Shown one piece after another: positions 1 to 6,447 of a stretch of 18,716 nucleotides of DNA. The notes beneath the pieces were generated by a model that saw only the letters and a list, made by a program, of their open reading frames with translations, did not search any database and had not been told where the DNA came from. Location of the stretch: NCBI GenBank assembly GCA_964476515.1, contig CAYZAY010000046.1, forward strand, positions 1 to 18,716. Reading direction: 5' to 3'. Source of the stretch: JASMHC01 sp964476515. Lineage in GTDB: Bacteria; Pseudomonadota; Alphaproteobacteria; Rhodobacterales; Rhodobacteraceae. The first letter of the stretch is position 1. Each line of letters opens with the position of its first letter. The position numbers and the translations under genes are program-made.

Positions 1-66
1 GCACACTTGCAATATGCCAGACGGAATTAGGCTTTTCCCACGAAGGGGTCAACCGAAAACTCGCGG

Positions 67-306
67 TTATTTTCTTTTGGTAAGATAGAGCAGCGCAACG
101 CCCAAACCGATCGCCCCAAGCACCGTCGGAGTGATGACACTAACCAAAACGGAAATGTTAGCGATGACACCGGTTACGAAGTCGCCGGATTGCTCTCCCA
201 ACAGCAAATAGACCAGAACAATGAAGCCAACGAACACAAATCCGGTTTCGGTAACGTGCCGAAAAACTGATTTGATTTTGTCCATTAACTCAAGGAATTT
301 GTCCAT
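67..306 (-). CDS. Small two-helix membrane protein, copy A of a tandem pair
   Basis: I do not recognise the family. The 79-residue product has a charged N-terminus, a hydrophobic segment at about residues 22-37, a polar linker (GEQSGDF), a second hydrophobic segment at about 48-75 and a short basic tail (TKRK). It therefore probably spans the membrane twice. A hand alignment with the next gene (345-563) gives about 22 identities over about 70 positions, including shared TE-x-G, LL-x-G, NI-xx-LVS and LGV-x-L patterns, so the two are probably paralogues. The first ATG is used here; the ATG at 285 matches the start of the paralogue better, and neither has a strong ribosome-binding site. It lies 38 nt downstream of the paralogue and is probably co-transcribed. 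The two-helix shape is shared by holins, VirB2/TrbC-like pilins and some virion membrane proteins, and nothing here decides between them. Confidence 0.6.
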   Translation of the reverse strand: MDKFLELMDKIKSVFRHVTETGFVFVGFIVLVYLLLGEQSGDFVTGVIANISVLVSVITPTVLGAIGLGVALLYLTKRK

Positions 307-344
307 TACGGGCCTACTCGTTGTCTGCTGGGAGAGCGATTAGC

Positions 345-563
345 TTATTTCTGGAATAACCAGAGTACTACACCCAGCGAGATCAGACCGGCTAGGCCTG
401 CACTACCAAGTTGGCTAACCAGAGCGGTGATGTTTCCTACTACATCGCCCAAGAACGCCATATTGCCTGAACCGACTAGCAGCGACGCAACGATGGCCAG
501 AGCCAACAGCGCGATGCCGATTTCGGTAAGCGAACCAATCGCCTTTTTCATGTTATCAAGCAT
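345..563 (-). CDS. Small two-helix membrane protein, copy B of a tandem pair
   Basis: Unrecognised 72-residue protein. The start is the ATG at 563, because AGAGGGA lies just upstream at good spacing; an upstream in-frame extension to 647 has no such site and would add a basic, non-homologous stretch. An amphipathic N-terminus is followed by a hydrophobic helix (about residues 17-31, ending LLVG), a Gly-rich polar loop (SGNMAFLGDVVGN) and a second hydrophobic segment (about 43-70), ending Gln-Lys. It is related to copy A immediately downstream. The pair is transcribed away from the small acidic protein gene at 873. There are no Cys residues and no cleavable signal peptide, so it is likely an integral inner-membrane protein. 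Function unknown. Confidence 0.7.
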   Translation of the reverse strand: MLDNMKKAIGSLTEIGIALLALAIVASLLVGSGNMAFLGDVVGNITALVSQLGSAGLAGLISLGVVLWLFQK

Positions 564-872
564 ACTCTTCCCTCTTCTTTGTGATTTGAAGTGCCCATTT
601 TGGGCATTGTTGGCGGGATAGAACTTGAACCCGCGCCGTAATGGCATCAGCGGAAATCCGCCCAGTCAAGAGATTTCATCGCTTTGGCGTCAATATTTAG
701 GTCTTTTTTTCCGTTTATGTCTAAACATTGATTGCTTCGGCAATATTATTTCGCGTCTCACACGCTAATTTCCATCGAATCGAGAACTTTAGGTTGAATC
801 CACCGGCATGACTCCAACTTGTCATCGCCCCGATTAAGCGCTACCCCCGTTCCATCAGACGGAGGCTACTCA
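564..872. other. Divergent intergenic region, about 310 nt
   Basis: This AT-rich spacer separates the small membrane protein pair (minus) from the small acidic protein gene (plus), so it should carry both promoters. It contains three perfect short inverted repeats: TGCCCA-TTT-TGGGCA at 592-606, GTTTA-TGTC-TAAAC at 713-726 and ATTGC-TTCG-GCAAT at 731-744. A run of seven T lies just before the second. I see no convincing gene here. Confidence 0.5.
713..744. repeat. Two adjacent short hairpins, the second with a TTCG loop
   Basis: GTTTA-TGTC-TAAAC (713-726) is followed four bases later by ATTGC-TTCG-GCAAT (731-744). The second has the C(UUCG)G arrangement known to form very stable RNA tetraloops when read on the plus strand. 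Both are perfect 5-bp stems. They could fold in a 5' leader or act as protein sites. No gene on the plus strand ends here that would need a terminator. Confidence 0.4.
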
Positions 873-1070
873 ATGAGCATCAATACCGAACGCGATATCG
901 AGGCAAACCTGCAAATCGGGCCGACCGATCAGGGTATGGTGCGTCTGTTCATTGATGCGAATGGCCTGGAAATCCCGATGGATTTTCTTCCGGAAGAGGC
1001 CGAAGAGATCGCTGAAGAAATTCGCGCAGCAGCGATTGGCGCACGCGCAGTTGGCGGCAAAAAACGCTAA
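873..1070 (+). CDS. Small acidic protein, DUF6324-like
   Basis: A 65-residue soluble protein. The start is the ATG at 873, because GGAGG at 861-865 is correctly spaced from it; an in-frame extension to 819 lacks such a site. The middle (QIGPTDQGMVRLFIDANG) is predicted beta strand and is followed by an acidic helix (PEEAEEIAEEIRAAA) and a basic C-terminus (GGKKR). From memory this resembles the DUF6324 proteins common in Rhodobacteraceae, whose function is unknown. It converges on the 60-aa gene downstream with a 4-nt overlap in which the two stop codons interlock (CTAA). Confidence 0.75.
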   Translation: MSINTERDIEANLQIGPTDQGMVRLFIDANGLEIPMDFLPEEAEEIAEEIRAAAIGARAVGGKKR

Positions 1071-1249
1071 GAGTGCCTTTCGCCCGGGCCGATTAGTTCA
1101 AATTCAGTAATTTCGAATTCGTAATACCCGTTTCGGTCACCCCGTTCAGCGCGCGCAATCAATTTGCCATCCTTGTGGAATATCGCGTGGACGGTTTGAA
1201 TTGCACGAAAGCACCAATCCCCGTCGGGATAGTAGAATTTTACCATCAT
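1067..1249 (-). CDS. 60-aa protein translationally coupled to mmcB
   Basis: Unrecognised protein. The ATG at 1249 follows AAGGAG at 8-nt spacing, and that ribosome-binding site directly follows the mmcB stop codon, so the start lies only 12 nt after mmcB. This strong site is the main evidence that the gene is real. The product is rich in aromatic and charged residues (FYYPDGDWCF, then NGYYEFEITEFEL) and looks like a small all-beta fold without signal peptide or membrane segment. The duplicated ATG gives Met-Met at the N-terminus. Sharing the mmcB transcript would place it under the same LexA-type box, so I infer a role linked to DNA damage, which the sequence does not prove. Confidence 0.7.
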   Translation of the reverse strand: MMVKFYYPDGDWCFRAIQTVHAIFHKDGKLIARAERGDRNGYYEFEITEFELIGPGERHS

Positions 1250-1261
1250 TATTTTGGCTCC

Positions 1262-1699
1262 TTACAGCTTTGGGTCGCGAAAATCATGCAGCCGACGGGC
1301 GGCGTGAAAAGCAAACTTGCGGATCATGACTTTTCGACGGGCTGCAGCCATTTTGTCCAATGGTGCAGGACGGATGATTTCAGCGTCGTATGGGTCTGCA
1401 ATAATCAAACCGGTTTCAGGTGGCAGAAGATCAGATGGAAAATCCGCGTCGACCGCCCAAAAATATCGATCACACCATTCCAGATAACCCTGCCACTTAT
1501 TGTCGGTTTGAAAGTCAGTACGGCTGGATTTGCATTCTATCACCCAGACTTCATCCTTGGGCGATAAAGCCATCACATCCACCCGCAGCCCGCTTGTCGG
1601 AACCAATTCTTCGACGGTCACCATGCCGTGGGTCGCCAAGTGGCGACAAACCCCACGCGCCAGTAACTGTCCGGGCTGAAGATCAACGGGATTATTCAT
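1262..1699 (-). CDS. mmcB: MmcB family DNA repair protein
   Basis: A 145-residue soluble protein of the MmcB family (PF06319), named from the mitomycin C sensitivity of the Caulobacter mutant. A central pattern fits a PD-(D/E)xK nuclease-like core: D41 in RVDVMAL, then E55 and K57 in VIECKSS. It is followed by the family blocks DNKWQGYLEWCDRYFWAV (67-84) and TGLIIAD (97-103). The start at 1699 is chosen because it gives the usual family length and the upstream in-frame extension looks non-coding. A GAAC-N7-GAAC box sits 12 bases upstream of the start, matching the alphaproteobacterial LexA site, so SOS control is likely. The 60-aa gene at 1249 follows in the same transcript. The substrate is unknown; a structure-specific or damage-specific nuclease role is inferred. 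Confidence 0.88.
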   Translation of the reverse strand: MNNPVDLQPGQLLARGVCRHLATHGMVTVEELVPTSGLRVDVMALSPKDEVWVIECKSSRTDFQTDNKWQGYLEWCDRYFWAVDADFPSDLLPPETGLIIADPYDAEIIRPAPLDKMAAARRKVMIRKFAFHAARRLHDFRDPKL

Positions 1700-1710
1700 C
1701 CATCCATCTT

Positions 1711-1725
1711 GAACAAATAGAGAAC
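1711..1725 (-). promoter_or_regulatory. LexA (SOS) box upstream of mmcB
   Basis: GAACAAATAGAGAAC is an exact GAAC-N7-GAAC, which reads GTTC-N7-GTTC towards mmcB. This is the established LexA operator of alphaproteobacteria. It ends 12 bases before the mmcB ATG, within the 112-bp spacer shared with the divergent methyltransferase gene. The position next to a DNA repair gene makes a chance match unlikely. Confidence 0.75.
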
Positions 1726-1811
1726 AAACAGCAAGCCCCCGATGTCGCAAACGGATAAGCAGCGCAAAACATTGGCAATACGGTTGGATCAACTTCTTGA
1801 AAGGAAACTTG

Positions 1812-3323
1812 ATGGCCAGACGTGCCCGACGCCAGCCAAAGCCGTTGATCCAAACGAGACCGGAATGGCGTCGGCTGCGCCACCCTTTCCAACCGCACAA
1901 TCTGTTTTCGGATGACGAGATTAACGCGATCCACGATTTGTCGCTCAAGCTTCTACAAGACCTCGGCATTTCGATCCTTTTGGAAGAGGCTCGTGAAATC
2001 TACGCCCAAGGCGGCGCACGCGTTAAGGACACCATGGTTTTCATCGGCAAGGATATGGTCGAGGCTGCGATAGCATCCGCGCCGTCGTCCATCCCGCTGC
2101 GTTGTGCCAATTCAGAGCGCGATCTGATCTTAGAGAACGGCGCCCTAATATTCGGCCCCGGTTCGGGTTGTCCGAATGCAACAGACAAGATCAATGGCCG
2201 CCGACCCGGATCACTAGCGGATTTCGAAAACGCAGTGCGGTTGACGCAGAGCTTTGATGTTCTCCATACGCTTGGCCCCTGCTGCGAACCGCAGGACATT
2301 CCGGTTCATTTACGCCACTACAGCCTGACCAAAACGCAGCTCACGTTGTCCGACAAGTTCCCGTTTATTTATGGGCGCGGGCGGGCACAGGTTTACGATT
2401 GCTTTGAGATAATCCGCCTTGCGCTTGATCTTGATGAAGACGCGTTCCTGAACAACGTCTGGGTTGAAACGGTCGTGAACACCAACTCTCCCCGTTTGAT
2501 TGACCGACCGATGGCGCAGGCACTGATCGACTTTGCGCGGGCCGGTCAATTGACAGTTATCACGCCGTTTTGCCTGTCGGGGGCGATGGCGCCAATTACC
2601 GTGGCCGGTGCTCTAGTTCTACAGCATGCCGAGGCTTTGGGCGCCTTGGTCTTGAACCAACTCACCAAACCGGGTGCGCCCGCCGCTATCGGCGGGTTCG
2701 GATCGAACGTTGATATGAAGTCCGGCGCGCCTGCCTTTGGCACGCCAGAGCACATACAAATGTCCATTGGAACAGGACAGCTTGCCCGACACGTCGGTCT
2801 ACCTTGGCGCGGCGCAGCTGGGTCGGCCAGCAACACCACCGACATGCAAGCGGCGGGCGAAACCCATATGTCGCTCTGGGGGAATCTGATGGCCAATGCA
2901 GGTATGGTGAAGCACGCAGCCGGATGGCTGGAAGGTGGACTGACCTTTGGGTTTGAAAAATTCATCAACGATGTCGAAGCCCTTCAAACAATCGCAACGC
3001 TCTGCACCAAGCCAGACACCAGCGTGGATGCCTTAGGATGGGACGCGCTGAACCAAGTCGCCCCCGGTGGGCATTTTTTTGAAACCGACCAAACGATGGA
3101 GCGGTTTGAAACCGCTTTTTATCAGCCGCTGATCGCAGACCTTTCCAATTTCGGTCTTTGGGAAAAGAACGGTTCAAAACCATCCGACGACCGCGCCACT
3201 GAAACGTGGCAACAAGTGCTGAACGACTACACGCCGCCCATTGGGGCCGACGACCGATCCGCCAGAATCGAACGGTTCATCGCAAAACGCATCCAAGAAG
3301 GCGGTGCACCAATTCTCGACTAA
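1812..3323 (+). CDS. Trimethylamine methyltransferase (MttB) family protein, non-pyrrolysine
   Basis: A 503-residue member of the MttB superfamily (PF06253, COG5598), which demethylates trimethylamine or quaternary amines and passes the methyl group to a corrinoid protein. The reading frame is continuous, with no internal amber codon, so it belongs to the non-pyrrolysine branch that includes glycine-betaine and proline-betaine methyltransferases. Blocks typical of roseobacter members are present: VITPFCLSGAMAPITVAGAL, then GGFGSNVDMKSGAPAFGTPE, then HAAGWLEGGLTFGFEKF. The ATG at 1812 follows AAAGGAA at 7-8 nt; an upstream TTG at 1797 overlaps that site and is less likely. No corrinoid protein, reductive activase or tetrahydrofolate methyltransferase gene lies in the window, so the substrate and partner are unknown. 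It is divergent from mmcB. Confidence 0.85.
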   Translation: MARRARRQPKPLIQTRPEWRRLRHPFQPHNLFSDDEINAIHDLSLKLLQDLGISILLEEAREIYAQGGARVKDTMVFIGKDMVEAAIASAPSSIPLRCANSERDLILENGALIFGPGSGCPNATDKINGRRPGSLADFENAVRLTQSFDVLHTLGPCCEPQDIPVHLRHYSLTKTQLTLSDKFPFIYGRGRAQVYDCFEIIRLALDLDEDAFLNNVWVETVVNTNSPRLIDRPMAQALIDFARAGQLTVITPFCLSGAMAPITVAGALVLQHAEALGALVLNQLTKPGAPAAIGGFGSNVDMKSGAPAFGTPEHIQMSIGTGQLARHVGLPWRGAAGSASNTTDMQAAGETHMSLWGNLMANAGMVKHAAGWLEGGLTFGFEKFINDVEALQTIATLCTKPDTSVDALGWDALNQVAPGGHFFETDQTMERFETAFYQPLIADLSNFGLWEKNGSKPSDDRATETWQQVLNDYTPPIGADDRSARIERFIAKRIQEGGAPILD

Positions 3324-3412
3324 TCCCTTGCCCCTGCCCTGATGAACGCCTAACTGAAGCACTGGCGGGTTCTGCTCTTCTCGTGACACGGTTGCATTCC
3401 GGTGGCCTTAAG

Positions 3413-3429
3413 CAATTCCGAGGGAATTG
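3413..3429. repeat. Perfect 7-bp inverted repeat after the mttB-family gene
   Basis: CAATTCC-GAG-GGAATTG lies 90 nt after the methyltransferase stop codon and 115 nt before the CPBP gene. No T-run follows, so a standard intrinsic terminator is not supported. It could be a weak terminator hairpin or a protein-binding site. Confidence 0.4.
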
Positions 3430-3465
3430 GCTCTGTTCGGATCCTGGTCCGATTACCCGATGCCC

Positions 3466-3481
3466 ACCTGTACATACAGGT
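3466..3481. promoter_or_regulatory. 16-bp dyad upstream of the CPBP protease gene
   Basis: ACCTGTACATACAGGT is a perfect inverted repeat with 7-bp arms (ACCTGTA / TACAGGT) around a 2-nt centre. It ends 62 nt before the start of the CPBP gene. Its compact symmetry resembles an operator for a dimeric regulator; I do not recognise which one. Confidence 0.4.
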
Positions 3482-3543
3482 CCTCGGGAATGAGATAACC
3501 ACACGGTCGCTGCGGGCCCGCCACCCAGCAAAAGGGATGTTCC

Positions 3544-4245
3544 ATGTCGAAGTCTCAGATATTTATCCGCACGGTAATACTTGGTTTGATTGGTGTCGTT
3601 GTGTTGACCCTTGTGGTTACCCCACCAATGGGGCTGCCGCGCATTTTGATTGCAGTGAACCCGACAGTTCTTTTGCTTTTGTTCGCAGCACTTGGAATGT
3701 GGACCGCGCGAAAAGCCGGTTTGAAATCCGCCTTGATACTGGGTGATCCGCTTGATCGTTCGGCGATCATAAAAACCGCTGGCTTCGCGATTGTTGTCGG
3801 GGCGCTGATCGCTCTGTTTGATCACCTGACCGCGCCAATTTGGCGACCAGAGGCATCGGGGCAGTTATTATCGCTGGTCGAGGCTGCATCGTGGCAAGGT
3901 CTTTTCGTGGGCGTGACCTATGGCGGCATTACCGAAGAAATCATGATGCGATGGGGGGTAATGTCGGGCTTGATGGCGCTTGTGCTACGCTTTGCGAACC
4001 GCCAAACGGCTGCAATCATAGCGCTGTCAATTGCTGGCCTGATCTTCGCCGCAGGACATCTACCCGCCGTCATCGCAAGTGGGATCGCATTGGAACCTGC
4101 TCTGCTTGCCAGAATTATCGTCCTGAACGCCGGTTTGGGGGCATGGTTCGGTTGGCTTTATTACAAGCGGGATCTTGAAACAGCTATTTCAGCCCACGCC
4201 GGATTTCACGTCGGGGCGTTCATACTGGGAATGCTGTGGGTCTAG
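3544..4245 (+). CDS. CPBP family intramembrane metalloprotease
   Basis: A 233-residue polytopic membrane protein of the CPBP/CAAX-protease family (ABI, PF02517). The family signature is complete: motif 1 EE-xxx-R at 131-136 (EEIMMR), motif 2 F-xxx-H at 168-172 (FAAGH), and motif 3 near the C-terminus with H218 and H222 (SAHAGFH). These Glu and His residues form the intramembrane metal site. Hydrophobic segments lie at about 8-27, 34-51, 77-93, 139-150, 155-178, 187-207 and 217-233. The start follows AAAGGGA at good spacing. The substrate is unknown; bacterial members act in prenylated-protein-like cleavage or bacteriocin self-immunity. No bacteriocin gene is adjacent. It stands alone between the methyltransferase and the convergent rib-nusB operon. 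Confidence 0.88.
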   Translation: MSKSQIFIRTVILGLIGVVVLTLVVTPPMGLPRILIAVNPTVLLLLFAALGMWTARKAGLKSALILGDPLDRSAIIKTAGFAIVVGALIALFDHLTAPIWRPEASGQLLSLVEAASWQGLFVGVTYGGITEEIMMRWGVMSGLMALVLRFANRQTAAIIALSIAGLIFAAGHLPAVIASGIALEPALLARIIVLNAGLGAWFGWLYYKRDLETAISAHAGFHVGAFILGMLWV

Positions 4246-4271
4246 GGCGCTAGGTTAAAGCCTAAAACGCC
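4246..4271. terminator. Hairpin between convergent CPBP and nusB genes
   Basis: The 16-nt gap and flanking stop codons can fold as GGCG-C-TAGG, loop TTAAAG, CCTA-AAA-CGCC. The two stems of 4 bp are separated by small unpaired bases. It is the only structure between the convergent genes and might serve both as a weak terminator. There is no U-tract. Confidence 0.25.
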
Positions 4272-4729
4272 TCGGGCTTGGCTTCGCGTGCCATGTGGTC
4301 AAGCACGGCGTTGACAAAGTTCGCTTCTTTCGGGTCCGAGAAAAAGGCTTTGGCCACATCCATATACTCAACAATTGCCACTTTTGGCGGCGTGTTGCTT
4401 TCGGTCATCTCGGCCCCTGCTGCGCGGAACACCGCGCGCAAAGTCGGATCAATCCGCGAGATCGGCCATTTGGCAACCAAAGCACGGTCGGTCATCTGGT
4501 CGATCTTGGCCTGATAGTTCACAGCATTTTCGACGGTCTCGCGGAAATGAGAGGCATCGCCTTCGATCATCTCGTCGCCGTCATAAACCGCACCAAAACG
4601 ATGATCGAAAAATTCGCGCATAACCGCTTCGACGGTCTGGCCCGAAGCCTCCATCTGAAAAAGCGCCTGCACGGCGTAAAACCGGCTTGCAGATTTTCTC
4701 ATACGTTTGTCGATGCGTGCCGCAGCCAT
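4262..4729 (-). CDS. nusB: Transcription antitermination factor NusB
   Basis: A 155-residue all-helical protein with the NusB layout: a basic N-terminus followed by SASRFYAVQALFQME, a middle stretch KIDQMTDRALVAKWPISRIDPTLR split over residues 95-118, and the C-terminal family block PPKVAIVEYMDVAKAFFSDP with FVNAVLDHMA. NusB with NusE (ribosomal protein S10) binds boxA RNA and supports processive rRNA transcription. The start at 4729 follows TAAGGG, which overlaps the ribH stop codon; the intergenic gap is 10 nt. It is the last visible gene of the rib operon, the usual arrangement in alphaproteobacteria. The N-terminus has about 10 residues before the conserved region, so the Met at residue 10 is a possible alternative start. 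Confidence 0.95.
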   Translation of the reverse strand: MAAARIDKRMRKSASRFYAVQALFQMEASGQTVEAVMREFFDHRFGAVYDGDEMIEGDASHFRETVENAVNYQAKIDQMTDRALVAKWPISRIDPTLRAVFRAAGAEMTESNTPPKVAIVEYMDVAKAFFSDPKEANFVNAVLDHMAREAKPEAF

Positions 4730-4739
4730 AAAGAAACCC

Positions 4740-5270
4740 TTAGATATCGCCTGCCAGCTTCAGTTCGTCGGCTCGTTTGAACCCGACGCCTTTTCGCTGG
4801 CCGCCCCACTTACGGCTGAGCGCAATCAGATGCAAGGCCGCAGCGGCTGCCCCGCCACCTTTATTTTGATCCGCCGTATCGGCGCGCACTTCGGCCTGAG
4901 GGCGGTTTTCAACGGTCAGGATACCATTGCCGACGCAAAGCCCCTGAAGACCCAGCAGTTGGATCGCGCGACTACTGTCATTGCAGACAGTTTCGTAATG
5001 CGTGGTTTCGCCACGGATCACACAGCCCAGCGCAACATAACCATCAAAGCTCGACATACGTTCAGCGATGCCGATAGCGGTCGGCACTTCCAATGCGCCC
5101 GGCACTTCAACAATTTCCCATTCCCCGCCGGCGGCTTCAATTTCAGCCTTTGCACCAGCGATCAGATTGTCTGCGATATCCTTGTAGTAAGGCGCGACAA
5201 CGATCAGCAGTTTGACCGGTTCGTCAAATGTCGGACGAGGCAGGATGTAATGCTGTTCTGCAGTAGCCAT
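4740..5270 (-). CDS. ribH: 6,7-dimethyl-8-ribityllumazine synthase
   Basis: The 176-residue product joins 5-amino-6-ribitylamino-uracil with 3,4-dihydroxy-2-butanone 4-phosphate to make lumazine, the penultimate step of riboflavin synthesis. The family motifs are VPGALEVP (56-63), GCVIRGETTHYE (82-93, including the catalytic His at 91) and GNGILTVEN with NKGGGAAAAAL (114-146). Its length is slightly above the usual 150-160 because of a C-terminal extension. The ATG lies 1 nt after the stop of the upstream ribBA-like gene, and its ribosome-binding site (GGAGAG) is inside that gene's end, so the two are translationally coupled. Confidence 0.95.
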   Translation of the reverse strand: MATAEQHYILPRPTFDEPVKLLIVVAPYYKDIADNLIAGAKAEIEAAGGEWEIVEVPGALEVPTAIGIAERMSSFDGYVALGCVIRGETTHYETVCNDSSRAIQLLGLQGLCVGNGILTVENRPQAEVRADTADQNKGGGAAAAALHLIALSRKWGGQRKGVGFKRADELKLAGDI

Positions 5271-5271
5271 A

Positions 5272-6393
5272 TCAGCTCTCCGTGATGCTGCGGGTGCCAG
5301 CGATATTCAGCCCGAAAGCATCAATCCCGACATAGGTGGTTTCTGGGCTGTCGGTCAAAAGGATCATGTCGTGAACGCCAAGCGTCGACAGGATCTGAGA
5401 TCCCAGTCCAACCTGTTTGATCGTCTTTGGACCGTCTTCATCTTCGGCAAACACCCGTTTACGGGGCTCGCGGAACAAGCAAACAATGCCCCTGCCTTCG
5501 TCAGCGATGATCTTCATCGCACTGGTCAGTTCGTTAGCTGGCTTTGGACCCAGCCCCAGAACATCCTGAGCAACACGCAGCGAATGCGTACGCACCAGAA
5601 CCGGATCAACGGTAGTGATGTCGCCTTTGATCAGAACCACATGTTCGATTTCGTGGATAACATCGGTGAAAATGCGCATATCCCATTCGCCGCCGAATTC
5701 GGACGTGATGGTTTCGCGATGTGTTTCCCGCACAAGGTTATCGTGACGGCGACGATACGCGATCAAATCAGAGATAGTCCCGATCTTCATGTCGTGCTCG
5801 ACCGCAAAGTCGATCAGTTCAGGAAGACGCGCCATTGTGCCGTCTTCGTTCATGATCTCGCAGATCGCAGCCGAAGGGTTTAGCCCTGCAAGACGGGAAA
5901 TATCAACCGAAGCTTCGGTATGGCCAGCGCGGACAAGGACACCACCCTGTTTTGCACGCAGCGGGAAAACATGACCCGGCGTTGCGATCTCGGCCATGGT
6001 GTTTTGTTCGTTGATCGCAGTCGCGATGGTCAACGCGCGATCACCTGCGGAAATTCCAGTGCTGACCCCTTCACGCGCTTCGATCGAAACAGTGAACGCG
6101 GTTTCGTGGCGCGACGAGTTATTCACAGCCATCATCGGCAGCCCAAGGCGGTCGATCCGTTCCGAGGTCATCGGCAAACAGATCAATCCACGGCCATGCT
6201 TGGCCATAAAGTTCACCGCGACAGAGTCGGCAAATTCACCTGCGATAATTAGATCGCCTTCGTTCTCGCGATCTTCGTGATCGACAAGGATATACATCTT
6301 CCCGTCACGCGCATCGGCGATGATCTCTTCGATGGGTGAAATCTTGTCACTCAGACCGGCTTCTACCGGACCAGGGGTTTTGTATTCTGACAT
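5272..6393 (-). CDS. ribB: 3,4-dihydroxy-2-butanone-4-phosphate synthase with degenerate GTP cyclohydrolase II domain
   Basis: The 373-residue protein has two parts. Residues about 18-215 are a complete DHBP synthase: DHEDRENEGDL (38-48), RHETAFTVS (95-103), TPGHVFPLRA (138-147) and RAGHTEASVD (155-164). This part converts ribulose 5-phosphate to DHBP and formate. Residues about 220-373 align with GTP cyclohydrolase II by DPVLVRTHS, ADEGRGIVCLFREPRK and LGVHDMILLTDSP. However, the three zinc-binding Cys of the C-x10-C-x-C motif are absent and about 30 residues are missing in the middle. I therefore expect no cyclohydrolase activity. Such RibBA-like proteins with a decayed C-terminal half are known in alphaproteobacteria, where a separate ribA supplies the reaction. 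It is first in the visible operon ribB-ribH-nusB. Confidence 0.92.
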   Translation of the reverse strand: MSEYKTPGPVEAGLSDKISPIEEIIADARDGKMYILVDHEDRENEGDLIIAGEFADSVAVNFMAKHGRGLICLPMTSERIDRLGLPMMAVNNSSRHETAFTVSIEAREGVSTGISAGDRALTIATAINEQNTMAEIATPGHVFPLRAKQGGVLVRAGHTEASVDISRLAGLNPSAAICEIMNEDGTMARLPELIDFAVEHDMKIGTISDLIAYRRRHDNLVRETHRETITSEFGGEWDMRIFTDVIHEIEHVVLIKGDITTVDPVLVRTHSLRVAQDVLGLGPKPANELTSAMKIIADEGRGIVCLFREPRKRVFAEDEDGPKTIKQVGLGSQILSTLGVHDMILLTDSPETTYVGIDAFGLNIAGTRSITES

Positions 6394-6447
6394 TACGGAA
6401 TCCCTAAGCCTAACTGTGCGCGAGATATCTGTTTCCCGACTGAAACG

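Noticed and set aside
607..647. On the minus strand, GCGGGTTCAAG followed by CCCGCC looks like the T-arm and 3' end of a tRNA.
   Set aside because: The loop between the GCGGG and CCCGC arms is 12 nt rather than 7, and no acceptor, D or anticodon arm can be built upstream. A decayed tRNA or attachment remnant is possible, but there is no integrase or direct repeat to support it.
564..647. N-terminal extension of the small membrane protein to 647.
   Set aside because: The added residues are basic and have no counterpart in the paralogue, while a good ribosome-binding site precedes the ATG at 563.
3277..3825. 182-codon minus-strand frame across the methyltransferase-CPBP spacer.
   Set aside because: It overlaps the ends of two confident genes on the other strand, and its translation has no recognisable features and biased, implausible composition.
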